A DNA stretch of 64,000 nt from Lonicera japonica (GCA_021464415.1 CM038468.1:34026969-34090968); one strand, 5' to 3'. Shown: positions 11,673 to 23,132, numbered from the stretch's first letter. The notes: a model not told the origin generated them from the sequence alone. Numbers and translations are program-made.

Positions 11673-12812
11673 GAGGCAATTAGGTATAAGGGCTCATTAT
11701 AATAATAATATAATTATAAAGGACATTTAAAAATTAGCTATGTAAATTAAGGACACTATACAAAAAAGACACTAATACCCCTTCCTTATAATATCGTCTC
11801 ATTATAACACCAACAGCAACCAGAAGGTGCTAAATGCATTTAGCACCCCCCTGCACAGCAACCAAAGGGTGCTAAATGCATTTAGCACTACAACCAAAAA
11901 GTACCAGAAGGTGCTAAATACATTTAGCACCCTCTGGACAGCAACCAGAAGGTGCTAAATGTGTTTAGCACCCCCTGGACAGCAACCAGAGGGTGCTAAA
12001 TGCATTTAGCACCCTCTGGTTGCTGTCCAGCTGGTGCTAAATGCATTTAGCACCCGCTGGACAGCAATCAGAGGGTGCTAAATGCATTTAGCACCAGCTG
12101 GACAGCAACCAGAGGGTGCTAAATGCATTTAGCACCCGCTAGACAGCAACAATAAGGTGCTAAATGCATTTAGCGCCACAACCAAAAGGTACTAAATGCA
12201 TTTAGCACCCTCTAGAGAGCAACCAGAAGGTGCTAAATGCATTTAGCACCCTCTGGACAGCAACCAGAAGGTGCTAAATACATTAAGCACCACAACCAGA
12301 AAGTGCTAAATGTATTTAGCACCATCTGGACAGTAACCAAAGGGTGCTACATGCATTTAGCAACATCTAGACAACAACCAGAAGGTGCTAAATGCATTTA
12401 GCTCCTTCTGAACAACAACCATAAGATAACATCACTTGAACAACAAATCAAAAGGTGCTAAAATAATTTTAGAACCATTACAAAATAGAGAACAACAAAA
12501 TTGATGAGATCAACATCCACTCAATTTATTTATATGTATATAGATATGGATCGACGTAGGGTTTGTAAAAAAATAAAAAAAAAAGAGTTACAATCATTTT
12601 TTTTTTCAAATCCCGCTGGGCTGTCAAAATTGATCGATTTCGATAGCATAACGACTTCTGATCGTCTTAATTTTTCGCGTAGTGTTAGTAACTTTGTCTT
12701 CCGAACAACATATCCAAAAATTAGCCAAATCCAACGGTTTGATCAAAAGTTATATATGTTTTACTATTGTAGATCTAGAAAAAAAGAATAAGAAGAAGAA
12801 GAAGAAGAAGAA

Positions 12813-12856
<44 letters not shown>

Positions 12857-13203
12857 GAACGATGATCCTCTCGGAGATACGATCGGAGAGTAAGGTGGTG
12901 GTGGCGGTAGTGGTGGTGGTGGTGAGACAACTTCTCTTTTCTCTTATTTTTTGTTTTCTCTCTCTAAACTATGTGTATGTAAGAGAGAATAATATGTTTT
13001 TTTGTATAATTAGAATAAATGATATAGTAGGGTAGTTTTGTCCATCAACATTTATCATTTTCCTTAAAATAAATTAATATTATGAAAAGTGTCCTTATTG
13101 TAAAACCAAATTATGAAATTAGTACTACTTCTCTTTATTAAACATGAATCCGTCCTTAGAGTTACAACACATTACGGAGCGAGACCTTATAACCCATTAT
13201 CTC
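11673..13203 (+). mobile_element. MULE-like non-autonomous transposon, copy A
   Basis: Flanked by a perfect 9-bp target-site duplication ACAATTAAA (11664-11672 and 13204-13212), the length typical of Mutator-like elements. The ends are imperfect inverted repeats (GAGGCAATTAGGTATAAGG against GAGATAATGGGTTATAAGG read from the right). Inside are a palindromic minisatellite, a TATCGATTTCGATAGC-like block, (AAG)n/(ATG)n runs and a GGTGGTGG-rich patch. No transposase is visible. Sister copies lie at 14488-16736 (inverted) and 57597-61609. Confidence 0.8.
11826..12475. repeat. Palindromic minisatellite in MULE copy A
   Basis: About 15 units. Each has a 22-bp inverted repeat with core GCTAAATGCATTTAGC flanked by GGT and ACC. 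The units are separated by about 18-20 bp, mostly CTGGACAGCAACCAGA. Unit spacing is about 40 bp. Arms mutate in step in places. It matches the arrays at 15405-16000 and 59330-59880. Non-coding. Confidence 0.9.
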
Positions 13204-13579
13204 ACAATTAAATCATATATACAAAACAGGCTAGCTAAAAAAAAAAGAGCAAAAAAGCAGCAGAAACAGTTATAATTATAATGAACAAGATTTCTTTTGA
13301 TTATTATTACAGTTAGAATTAATATTATATAATATATATATATATTATATTATTAGTGTATATTTAAATATATATATATATATATATAATATAATACCGG
13401 TCTAGTCCGACCGAGGCCTTAAAAATGAAAGATCGAAGACTGAACCGAACTATTTCGGTCCTTCTAAATTTGGATCGGACCAAACCAAATTCAAATGGTC
13501 CGGTCCAAATCCGTCCATTTTGCTCTCCGGTTCATTCGATTTGGCGGTCCGGTTCGATTTCTGATTCCCTTAGTCACGT

Positions 13580-14487
13580 TAGTTTTAGTAACTGCGTAAC
13601 TATATATTTAAAACAAAGTGAGCCTAACGCTCATTAGTGACAATGCTGGGATGCATTTATATATATTGAAAATAATCCTAAAATATTTTATCATTTATGC
13701 ATCAATAATTAATAATAAAAATATTTTATGTAATGCGAGTAAATCAAGTCATGTTGCGTGTGACGTGGTCATGCCATACCACCTGTCATAATATCTATGC
13801 TGAATAATAGTCAAGTTCATCTATGATAATATATACTAGGTTATACTCATGCCGGACGGCAAAACGAAATGAATAAAATTTGAAGGGTAAAAAAGAATGT
13901 GTGAGAAGTTAAGACTAACAACTGTGAAGAGTTAAAAGTTTATACTTAATCACAATATGTGAGATGAATGAAATCGACCGAAACAATATTAATTGACCTA
14001 CTTTGATCTATTTACTTTGGTTTTTAGTTTGTGAATAGTAAAAGTTGAGTCTTCCATCAGTTAATTTTTTATTTAAAAAAATAAATAAATTTAACCATAA
14101 TTGTTATTTTTTTTCTTCCATCAGGTAGTCTACACATAGGGTTTTTTTTTCTTTTAAATTAAGAAAAGGAAAAGAAAAGTATCAAGATATTATAGGTTAG
14201 ATGCTGAATTAAACCTAATAGTGGATGAGCCAAATGATTCTATTTTATTCACAATGGATCTTGTTTTATTAATCTTGATTAGTATGTTACGAACATATTT
14301 TTTTTATTAAAATTTGATTTTTGAATTTAAAGACATGACATTTAAAAATTTTAAAAGGAAATTGATGAGAGGGAAAATAATTTGAAAAAGTAAAGTGCAT
14401 AGAGTGGATATGGTTTTTTGATTGTGTGTGTTTAGAGTGTGTATATATATTTTTTTATTTGACTCTTTAATATGATAGTAGAATATA
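13580..14487. other. Intergenic spacer
   Basis: AT-rich, non-coding sequence between a hAT remnant and MULE copy B. No gene or further repeat recognised. Confidence 0.4.
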
Positions 14488-16736
14488 GAGATAATAAGCT
14501 CTAAGGTCTCGTTCCGTAATGTTTTATGATTTTAAGGCCAGACTCATGTTTAATAAAAGGAATTAGTACTAATTTCGTTATTTGATTTTACAATAAGGAC
14601 ACTTTTTATAATATCTATTTATTTGAAGGAAAATGATAAATATTAATGGACAAATATACCCCTAAATAAACATCTCACCGCAGATTTCCTCTCTACTCCA
14701 TTGGTTCTGTCGATTCCGTCTTCTCTAAAGCCACCAAAGCTGTTGCTCAAATCAGTGGCAAACCCAAAAGCTTAATCCCCTTCTCTCTCTATACATTTAT
14801 ATAAATTCATTCTATTCGTTTTATTTATTTATTTATTTATCAAAGGTGATCGGATCTATGAGTCAAGCCGCTGGAAAACTCCATCTCGTCGTCACTCCTC
14901 TAATCCCACCCATCAACGTAACTCCCCAAGCTGGTGCGGAATGAGGGTTATCTTCAGGGAGGCGTCGACGATTGTGAGCATCCGTGTGCCGGAAAAGTGG
15001 CCGGTAGATGTGGTGGGTGTTAGGGAAGGTGAGGTTGATGCTGGAGATATAATGAAGCTCTGCTGATTTGAGGTTACATTTCACTTGGCCTTGAAATGGT
15101 GGGGGAAAATCAATAAATAAGGAGACATTACTGTTTCTTTGCTTTACATCTCGAATTGTTTTGTGGGCAATTAAATTTTTTAATATATCTTTACCTTTTG
15201 AATTGAAATTAGAGAATAGATATCGAGCCTAAAGATTCAATTGTAAAAGATAATTAAAACAACTACTGTTTTAAATTTGTAGATTGAATTTCGGTAGATT
15301 CTTCATAATTTAATTTTAATCCTTGAATTTCGATAGATTCGACAGAGATTAGACAATTGTTATGCAAGTGCTTGGTGCTGGTAATGGCTAGAAATTTTCT
15401 GGTTGTTGTTCAGAAGGTGATAAATGCATTTAGCACCTTCTTGTTGGTGTTTAGAAGGTGCTCCACCTCCTGGTTATTGTTCAGAAGGTGCTAAAATTTA
15501 GCACCTTCTGGTTAGTGCTAAATACATTCTGGTTGTTGTTCAGAAGGTGCTAAATGCATTTAGCACCTTCTGGTTATTGTCCAGGTGGTGCTAAATACAT
15601 TTAGCACCTTCTGGTTGTTTAGGTTGTGGTGCTAAATGCATTTAGCACCTTCTGGTTAGTGCTAAATACATTCTGGTTGTTGTTCAGAAGGTGCTAAATG
15701 CATTTAGCACCTTCTGGTTATTGTCCAGGTGGTGCTAAATGCATTTAGCACCTTCTGGTTGCTGTCCAGGGGGTGCTAAATGCATTTAGCACCTTCTGGT
15801 TGTGGTGCTAAATGCATTTAGCACATTCTGGTGGCTGTCTAGGGGGTGCTAAATGTATTTAGCACCTTCTGATTGCTGTCTAGGGGGGTGCTAAATGTAT
15901 TTAGCACCTTCTGGTTGCTGTTCAGGGGGTGCTAAATGCATTTAGCAGTTTCTGGTTGCTGTCCAGGGGGGTGCTAAATGCATTTAGCACCTTCAAATTT
16001 TACATGCATGGCAATCCTAGAAGAATAGTTAGCTCCTTAGCACTCACAGTTCAATCTCACCGATTCTCTACTTGTAAATTTATTCTACATTTGCGTGATG
16101 TAACGAACAATTTTTATACTTACAAATTAGTGTCACAAAGAACATTTTTGCGACCGTATTAATTAAAGAAAACGATCACATTTATTTTTTAGTTGACAGA
16201 AAAATTAAATCACTAGCATCTACAATATATAGCACAGTAGTAGAAATTAACAAGCATCAACAAATCTAAACTCTAACATATATATAGGAGTAATTAAACT
16301 TACTGAAATTAATGCCGGGAATAAATGATCATGGTGGTGTGATCATTATCAAAAGAAATAAAACTTAATTAGTAATAAATAAATTAAGATAGAGTTGGCC
16401 AGATTTGTGAGCTGAGAAAAAAAATGAAGGCGGCAGTGGGGATTTTAAAGGGAAAAGGAGAGACAATAGAAAATCCAAAGGGAAATGTTATGAATGAAGC
16501 GGCAGAGGAACTGCTTTCTACCCCTATATGCACGCACGCATTTTAGTCGGTCTTATTATATGTACGTAGATAACGGATTATAAGAATATGAAGTGGGTTG
16601 CTGTTAATGTGAAGATATTATAAGGAAGGGGTATTAATGTCTTTTTTGTACAGTGTCCTTAATTTACACGGCTAATTTTTAAATGCCCTTTATAATTATA
16701 TTATTATTAGAATAAGCCCTTATACCTAATTGCCTC
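14488..16736 (-). mobile_element. MULE-like non-autonomous transposon, copy B
   Basis: Flanked by a perfect 9-bp target-site duplication TAGAATATA (14479-14487 and 16737-16745). Ends GAGATAATAAGCTCTAAGG and, from the right, GAGGCAATTAGGTATAAGG. The latter matches the left end of copy A, so this copy lies in the opposite orientation. It holds the palindromic minisatellite (15405-16000) and shares blocks such as GGACACTGTACAAAAAAGAC (read from the right) with copy A. It is 0.7 kb longer than copy A. Its interior around 14690-15110 contains GC-richer sequence that could be a captured gene scrap, but I do not recognise it. Confidence 0.8.
15405..16000. repeat. Palindromic minisatellite in MULE copy B
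   Basis: About 14 units with the same GCTAAATGCATTTAGC palindrome, separated by TTCTGGTTGCTGTCCAGG-like spacers (the complement of the copy A spacers). A segment containing TTAGTGCTAAATACATTCTGG occurs twice (about 15513 and 15656), showing internal higher-order duplication. Confidence 0.85.
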
Positions 16737-16745
16737 TAGAATATA

Positions 16746-17278
16746 TCTACGGGTTTAAATTGTGGTTAAAATAAGAGAAAAAATTTAGGTCATTGGTCAT
16801 ATAGACTTTTAAAAGAAGAAAGTGTTTGATTTTTTTTCTCTTATAATATAGATGAAAAATCTAATGCCGATAGAACAATTTAAAATAACAATCCACCCTT
16901 TTCTACCAAATATAAATAGTAGTTCACCGTTTTTTATCTGATAATTAATATCCTTTCAAGAATATTTATTTCAAAAACACGTTGTCTTTCTAAATAAATC
17001 ATAACAAGACATTTACTTAACTTTTAAACTCCTCTCTTTGTCATCCGTACAAATTAACGGCACTGTCCATATAACTGCTTTGCTTCTAACCGAATTTTGC
17101 ACCACATCAATTCATCAGATATATATATATACACGTATTTGTTTTTTTGTATAAACAAGCTTTAATTAAAATTATTCTCTCTTCTTTCTCACTCTTAATT
17201 TCTTTGGCGGTTAGGGTGCTGTTTGGATTGAAGCTTTTCTTTTTCTTCTTCTTCAAGAATTCTTCAAGAAGAGTAATA
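16746..17278. other. Region upstream of the 17279 start codon
   Basis: No gene. A TATA-like TATAAATA lies at about 16911 and an (AT)n run at 17119-17131. A CT-rich tract (CTCTCTTCTTTCTCACTC, about 17175) resembles a plant 5' UTR leading to the ATG at 17279. Promoter status is inference only. Confidence 0.3.
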
Positions 17279-20200
17279 ATGGCAGTAAGTTGCAATTCAC
17301 TTCTTCTATTTCTACGTCAATTTACTTGAATAATGTATTTCCTACTCGCATTTTCCTAACTATTTATTGATTGCATTCCCCAAATTATCTAGGTTTCAAT
17401 TTTTGGGCGAGCGAATAATTCTTTCTGGGTTTTTCTTATCTTCCGATTGTTTTGATTTGTTAATAATCCTTTACCAGGCTTTCGTAATGATGAATTATTT
17501 GTACTCTTTCATCAATGTATATATGTATGGGTTTTGGTTGTCATTAATTAGGTTTTCATTCTTGCCCCAATTCACACTGTTTTGGTTGGGTTGGGGGGGG
17601 GGGGGGGGGGGGGTTTCAGGGAAATTTTGTTGGGAATTTAGTTTAATTAGTCATTTAGTTAGGGTTCTGATCAAAAGAGTTTGGGGTAATGGCCTTTTTG
17701 GTTGCCCTCACTTTAGGCTGTACTTTGATTCTTCTTGGATATGGACAAGAGCTCGATGCGCAACTGAGATATGCAATTTACCCGTAACACAACATGGAAA
17801 AAGAAATCAAGAAGGATATATATGTTCAAACTACTATTGAGTATAAATATTATGCAGCTTCTGTTTCAGACTTAATTTTTATTTTTATTTCAAGAAACTG
17901 TAGTCCTCAAGTCACTTAAGAGCATCTCCTTCATTTCAACTTCGCTCCCTTTTATTTTGCTGGTCTTATTTCAAGGATAAAGGATGAAAATGTGCATCTT
18001 TGAGATGGGGTGGGCCAATACTCTGAGTTTGGGGATTTTGTATTGGTTGCAATATGTTCTTCAGATTGTAATTCTGAAGCTCCGATAGACGATAGTTTCA
18101 TTGGGTATCTTGCCCTTTGGTCTATTAAGCTACCACCATTGTACATCTTTTTTTTTTTGAGTAATAATATCAGTTTCGTTTCCGATCAAAAAAGAAAAGA
18201 ACGGAATCCATATTGAGTAATTGATGCGTGCACGACTCACTTACATTTAATTTTAATAAATAAACTTACGTTGCTAAGGGTTAATGGTTCGATTCTTGTG
18301 GGAAGCAAATCATTTATGAAAAAGAAAATCGCAGGCATTGAAAAGGGTCTTGGCTTTGTAATATAGTAAGTATATATTAAGAGTAATTGATGTACTAGTT
18401 ATTTTATCTTGCTTGAGAAGAGTAGCGCTGAAGATAATCTAATTAAGAGTTAGTTACTAGTGGACCAAAGGAATTGGGTTTGTCAGGAATCGGTATTGAG
18501 CTTAATACTCGATTCAGGACAGCCTCTCATGCCTCACCCCTATAAGTAAATTAAGCTTGCCTTTTATATATGTGAAAAGTTCTGAACCAGGAGAAATGGT
18601 ACATAGACACTATGAATTCAGATGCTACTCTCTCTCTCTTTCTCCTCTCACAGGCAGGAAATTTGAATGTAGTGTGACACTACGCTAAAGACTTGTTATA
18701 TGTGCACTGACTAACACCTACAAACAATACCAAAGCATTCTACACTTATTTAGAAAGCTCTTAGAGTGTTTTCCATTACACTTGCTTTCCTTGTGAAAAG
18801 CCCAAAGTACCACACTGTCTTTATGGGTGTTTGCTAGCATTAAATTTCCACGAAATCATTTTCATCCTACAACTTGTTTTAGAAAATATATTTTTCTTGT
18901 ATCCATTAGATCCATCCAAGGAATACCATTTTTTATCATCGTAACCAATCAAATTCACTCTACCCCTTTTCCCCACTTAATTTCTGTATAATTTCTGTAT
19001 GATGTGCCTGCCCGGTTTCAGTTTACGCTGGAAATAGTTGAGTTCCTTGTAATTGTTTAACCAATCAAAAACATAGTAGAGACAAGGTTTTTGGATTCGA
19101 TGAAAATTGAGAAAAAAATTGCTCTAAAACAAGTTGTACCATTAGAAGCTTAGGCAATCAAATACCACAAAAAGAGAAATGTATGGAGTCTTGGGCATTT
19201 CGCAGAATATAAAGGTGTAATCCAGCACACCCTTAGTGTTTGTAGCATCAAGGATAATGAGCTGTCGCATAAAACCAAGAATGTACACCATGGCTGGTTC
19301 AATGCACTAACAAGTTTGCTTCACTTGTCTCTTTGTTCTTGTAACAGCAGGAGATTGAAGAAGTAGATGGTTCAGAAAGCAATAAATCCGGTCCTAGCAG
19401 TACTGTAATTATTCTCTCTCATATCATTGTTGTGAAATTTGACATACGCACACACTGAGACCCAATATGCCCCATCTCTGATTGTGGGAGGAACTGTGAT
19501 TGGATTGGCTATGGAATTTGCTAAAGCTGAAGTAATTACATTCATTTCTTTCAATTTTATATTCCTGTTATATATAAGTTTTGTCAGTCTTTGTTTCAAA
19601 CATAATTTTTCCCTACCCACCGAAGTGTATAACGTCTCTTTAAAACATTTGTCCACACTTCTTCCTTTCGTCTTTATTATGCCCATGTTGTGACTTACGA
19701 TCATCTCTTTCTTTTGAGCATCATTCATTTTCAGCCAATCTGGTCTTCACTTTGTTTATCTATTCAGTAATTGCTGTAACATATAAGATAGTCTAATTAA
19801 GAGTTACCAGTGGACTAAGAATTTGTTGGAATTCAGCTTTAGATTCAATTTTAAGATAGCCTCTCATTCCTCACCTTTAAATAAATTAAGCTGTCCTTTA
19901 TATATGTGAAAAGTTCCCAACCAGTGCGAATGTCCCATTAGAATCGAATGTACTCTCTCTCTCTCGCCAGAGGCCGAAAAATTGCATTTATTGTCATTTA
20001 TGAGTTAATATTTGTAGATGCTTTTCTTTTATCTTAAACTCATCAAATATTGTTGCCATTTGCAGGCAGTTACATGTGCACTGACATGACACCTATAAAC
20101 ACTAAAGAATATTGTACTTCTTTTGAAAGCTCTAAGAATGTCTTCCATTCAATCCATTGCACTTCTTTTCCTTGGGAAAGCCCAAAGTTCCACATGTTTC

Positions 20201-23132
20201 ATCTTTATTGGGGTAATTGCATTAAACTTTCAAGAATTCAATTTCTTGCTACAACTTGCTTTGGCCAAAGGTTTTTTTTTTAACCCGTATGGATGAAATC
20301 CGTGCAAGGAACTCAAGTCTTTATCATAATAACCTTTCAAATTCACCCTTCCCCATTTTCCCAACTGTTAAGGTGTGCCCAGTTTTGCTTGCCCATAAAT
20401 AATTAAGTTCCTTGTAATTCTTTTACATAGTAAAAAAAACTCACAAGAGAGATGGTTTTTTAATTCGTCGGAAAAGGGAAAAGTTGCTCTAAAACAAGCT
20501 GTACCATAGGAGATAAATGCTATCAAACAACACAAAAGGTGAAAATTATGCAGTCTTGGGTATTTTCCATGGAATATAGGTGTTATCCAACACACCCTAA
20601 TGTTGTTAGCATCAAGGGTAATAAGCTACAAGTTTGAGATGGCCAGATTTCAAGCATTCTTCTGCCACAAGATTACTGTAATGTGCCAATGCATTAACAG
20701 GAGAAAAGCCGAGTTTTGCACTAACAATTTTCATCACTTGGCTCCTTGTTCTTATAACAGCAGGAGGAAAAAGCACCAAATTTTGACTGCTCGGAAAGTG
20801 TAGTAGATGACTCAAAAAGCAATAAAGCTGGTCCTAGCGGACCTGTAATTTTTTTCTCTCTTGTTTCTTTGTTGCAAATTTTGGTTAAATGTTGATGAAC
20901 AATTTTCAATATTGTGACGTCCTTTCATGTATTTCATCTCAACATTGAATTGAGCAATATTCTGAATTGTGTATCGATTTAATTTGTTTAGTTTAACCCC
21001 TTTCTTGTGTTCTTATTAATTATAATTTGGCCATTATGTACAGAAAGTTGGAATATTAACTTTTTTGATTTATTTTTTATGAGCCTTTGATTATAGGACC
21101 TTTTTGGTTTCGTAAATTAACAAGATTATATTTTGCTTTAGTAATCTTTTACAATAATGAGCGTAATTCCCGTTCATGCATCTTATCCATGAATATAACT
21201 GTATGGCTTGAATCATGAATTGTTATTGACATTTTCAGGTAGTTAATTCTATGCTGAAGACTTGTTACATGCGCACTAACCTGACACCTACAAACACTAC
21301 CAAAGCATTGTATGCTTGTTTAGCTCTAGGAGTGTGGTTGGTTGTACTTTAGTCTCTTGAGAAGTGTCTAGTATCCTTTATTTTCCATCTTTTGTTGTGT
21401 TTGATTGCATTAGTTTTTAAAGGAAACATTTTTCCTTGGTAGCAGTTAGTAATTATTTTCTTTTCAATGGCATCCATAATCCACTTTCCCTAAACTTTTG
21501 GTTTCATGTTGTGCTATGTAAAACAATTCCAAGGCATTCAATCTTTATTATGTTAACCAATCAAACACATCTTATTTCATCTTCATTTCCCTCTCTGATC
21601 CTTTAAGGCGTGCTTGGTTTTGGTTTACACTCACTCCCAAGAATTGAGTCCTTGGAATTGTTTTACCTAACCAACAGTAGCCAGTAGGGTGAGAAGATGG
21701 TTTTTGGATTCAATAAAAAAGAATTGCTCTAAAATAAGATGTACTGTGAAAATTGATTCCTTGAAATATTTACGCAATCAAACACCACATAGGTGAAAGA
21801 TATGGGTTCTTAGGCGTTTTCTATGGAATACGAGTGTAATCAAACGCACTCTTAATATCATCATGAAATTTGAGCTTACAAGTTCTTAGATGGCCTGGAC
21901 TGCAAGCACTCCTCACCCACATGATTGTAATGTGTGAATATGCTCAGAGCATTAATGGATAGACAAGTCATCCTTTGCATTATTTCCTTTCTGTATCTGG
22001 TGAGTAGGGTGATATGTAAACTACCTGCTGGTTGATGACAAAGTTGTTTGTTGATTCTTTCAGATAATGTTTTATTATCAGGTAATAACACTAAAGCAAA
22101 AACAAAATGGTATTTTGCACATATGTATGAGGGAGGAAAGGGAAACTAGTGCCAGTTTTCCTCAGTAACGTACAGAGGGAGGAAAGGGAGAGAAAACAGG
22201 GCGAACCTGAGATGTGTTGAAGTTGACAGAACGCCGTTTTTTCTTTTGCAGCAGCAGGAGAAAGAACCAGAGTTTGAGTCTCTCAGATCTCAAGTCAATG
22301 AGCTCGGAACCCAACTCGATTACCTGAGGTCCCAAATTGATGACATCATATTTGGCCGTAGATCTCGATCCAGAACCCCAGACCGTGGCCGTAGATCTCG
22401 TTCCAGAACCCTACTTGGCCGTAGATCTCAATCCAAAATCCTAGTCCGTGGCCGTAGATTTCAATCAGTTACTCTTCGAATCTCAACATCAGTTGTTGTC
22501 TTTGAAGCATGGGCCAAGGATCTGTATCCGATACGTATTGGAAATAAATATGCTTCCGATGTGTATTGGACACGCGTTTTAGAGTATCCTTTAATTTTTA
22601 TTTTTTGTAATTCAATTATAAAGGGGTACATTTGGTTGGAGTTTTAATATGTAGTTTCAAACTTGAAATTAAATGATCCATTTGCACTTTTGAATTATAA
22701 GAGACGCCAACATAAGATCAAACTCTGATATACTTTTGCTCCTTAATTTTGCAGTGGCGTGGTGCCATAGCCAGTAAAGTTACCCACCTAGGCTTCCGGA
22801 TATCCATGATCGCACGCCCAATCAAATCCAGATCAAAATATGTAATTTCCCAGCTTGGACACCTTACCAGATCCCGATCGAAATATCGTGGTTACCAAAG
22901 AATAGTAATTTCCCAGCTTAGCTCCTTATACTTGCTTTCCCTTTCCACTTTTTCCAATGTCTAATGCTAAGAGGAAAAAATACTGAAATCTAGCAAATTA
23001 GTGGAACACTAGAAAGAGCAAATGGAAAGCTCATTATTTAATTTGCTCATGAGGCCTTCAATCATATGTGTTCTGATTTGGCAGCATTCTTCCAGTCGGA
23101 GATATGGATACAGTAAACAAAGTCATGTTTAG
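17279..23132 (+). CDS. Unrecognised multi-exon gene with RS repeats (putative)
   Basis: A proposed gene model. Exon 1 is ATGGCA at 17279-17284 in good plant context (AATAATGGC) followed by donor GTAAGT. The later exons are 19348-19404, 20761-20844, 22252 to about 22470, 22755-22841 (or 22904) and 23085-23132, ending in TAG. All ends I could fix are phase 0. The predicted product is short. Two acidic Ser/Asn-rich exons are followed by a heptad segment (SLRSQVNELGTQLDYLRSQI), several RS repeats (GRRSRSRT) and a basic Ser/Tyr tail (SSSRRYGYSKQS). RS repeats are known in splicing-related proteins, but no RRM or other domain is visible, so no function is assigned. The introns carry 1.4-kb tandem duplications. 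Exon 4's 3' end is unresolved. Confidence 0.35.
17590..17612 (+). repeat. Poly-G run
   Basis: About 22-23 consecutive G inside the first intron of the putative gene. Could form G-quadruplexes; the exact length is unreliable in assemblies. Confidence 0.8.
18432..19784 (+). repeat. Tandem intron-exon unit A
   Basis: Begins GATAATCTAATTAAGAGTTA and includes the block ACACCTACAAACAATACC (about 18714). It also contains a MITE-like stretch ending in GGTGTAATCCAGCACACCC, and the exon at 19348-19404. The next unit repeats these landmarks in the same order from 19785, giving a period of about 1.35-1.4 kb. Related units follow at about 21239 and 36193. Confidence 0.7.
19348..19404 (+). CDS. Acidic Ser/Asn-rich exon, unit A
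   Basis: Acceptor GTAACAG, 19 codons (QEIEEVDGSESNKSGPSST), donor GTAATT. It aligns with the exon at 20761-20844 through SESNKSGPSS against DDSKSNKAGPSG, and both are phase 0. Part of the tandemly duplicated unit; function unknown. Confidence 0.45.
19785..21230 (+). repeat. Tandem intron-exon unit B
   Basis: Repeats the landmarks of unit A: GATAGTCTAATTAAGAGTTA at the start, then CTTTATATATGTGAAAAGTT, a CT microsatellite, CACCTATAAACACTA (about 20091), a MITE-like stretch and the exon at 20761-20844 with donor GTAATT. Divergence suggests an old duplication. Confidence 0.7.
20761..20844 (+). CDS. Acidic Ser/Asn-rich exon, unit B
   Basis: Acceptor CTTATAACAG, 28 codons, donor GTAATT, phase 0 at both ends. 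It reads QEEKAPNFDCSESVVDDSKS and ends NKAGPSGP. Paralogous to the exon at 19348; nine codons longer. Confidence 0.45.
21239..22251 (+). repeat. Tandem intron-exon unit C (intron part)
   Basis: Shares GTAGTTAATTCTATGCTGAA and GACACCTACAAACACTACCAAAGC with the other units, and a MITE-like stretch closing with GAGTGTAATCAAACGCACTC. It leads into the RS-repeat exon at 22252. Its closest relative is the unit at 36193. Confidence 0.65.
22252..22470 (+). CDS. RS-repeat exon
   Basis: After acceptor TTTTGCAG the frame reads QQEKEPEFESLRSQVNELGT, a second heptad stretch, then four tandem copies of an RS repeat (GRRSRSRTPDR, GRRSRSRTLL, GRRSQSKILVR, GRRFQS). Downstream of about 22500 the frame stays open. 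However, that part contains CCGATACGTATTGG-type sequence that looks like a small insertion, so the true exon end is not fixed; a GT donor at 22470-22471 keeps phase 0. RS repeats resemble splicing-factor RS domains, but nothing else supports that. Confidence 0.45.
22755..22904 (+). CDS. Basic exon with duplicated donor
   Basis: Acceptor TTTTGCAG at 22754, then WRGAIASKVTHLGFRISMIA and an RS-like KSRSKY. Two in-phase donors with identical context (GTAATTTCCCAGCTT) occur at 22842 and 22905. Each is preceded by a copy of the TCCAGATC / TCCCGATCG..AAATAT segment, so exons of 29 or 50 codons are possible. This looks like a 60-bp internal duplication that copied the exon end and its donor. Confidence 0.4.
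23085..23132 (+). CDS. Terminal exon of the 17.3-23.1 kb gene
   Basis: Acceptor TTGGCAG, then HSSSRRYGYSKQSHV and a TAG stop at 23130-23132. It is homologous to the exons at 26962 and 37517 by sequence and by the shared upstream TTCTGATT..CAG tract, which supports the splice site. Confidence 0.4.
   Translation, partial: HSSSRRYGYSKQSHV

Larger units (their letters stand above)
11371..13572. mobile_element. hAT-like element split by a MULE
   Basis: The left part (11371-11663) and right part (13213-13572) are rich in alternating GGACCGG / CCGGACC motifs. They resemble the ends of the complete hAT element at 42360-42888: left AAGGGTATGCACGG against AGGGGTGTTCGTGG; right GGTTCGATTTCTGATTCCC against GGTTCGATTTTTGCACACCCC. 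Between them lies the MULE at 11673-13203 with its own duplication. Without the MULE the element would be about 660 bp. No clean 8-bp duplication was found, so the outer limits are approximate. Non-autonomous: no transposase. Confidence 0.55.

Noticed and set aside
11826..12475. Regular repeats with spacers, CRISPR-like at first sight
   Set aside because: The repeats are full palindromes, the spacers are all alike, and the array sits inside a plant MULE with 9-bp target-site duplications.
12682..13035. Long frame with a run of Met
   Set aside because: Produced by (ATG)n and (AAG)n simple repeats inside MULE copy A; no domain.
17367..17840. 157-codon frame containing a Gly run
   Set aside because: Lies in the first intron of the putative gene; the Gly run comes from poly-G and no domain is seen.
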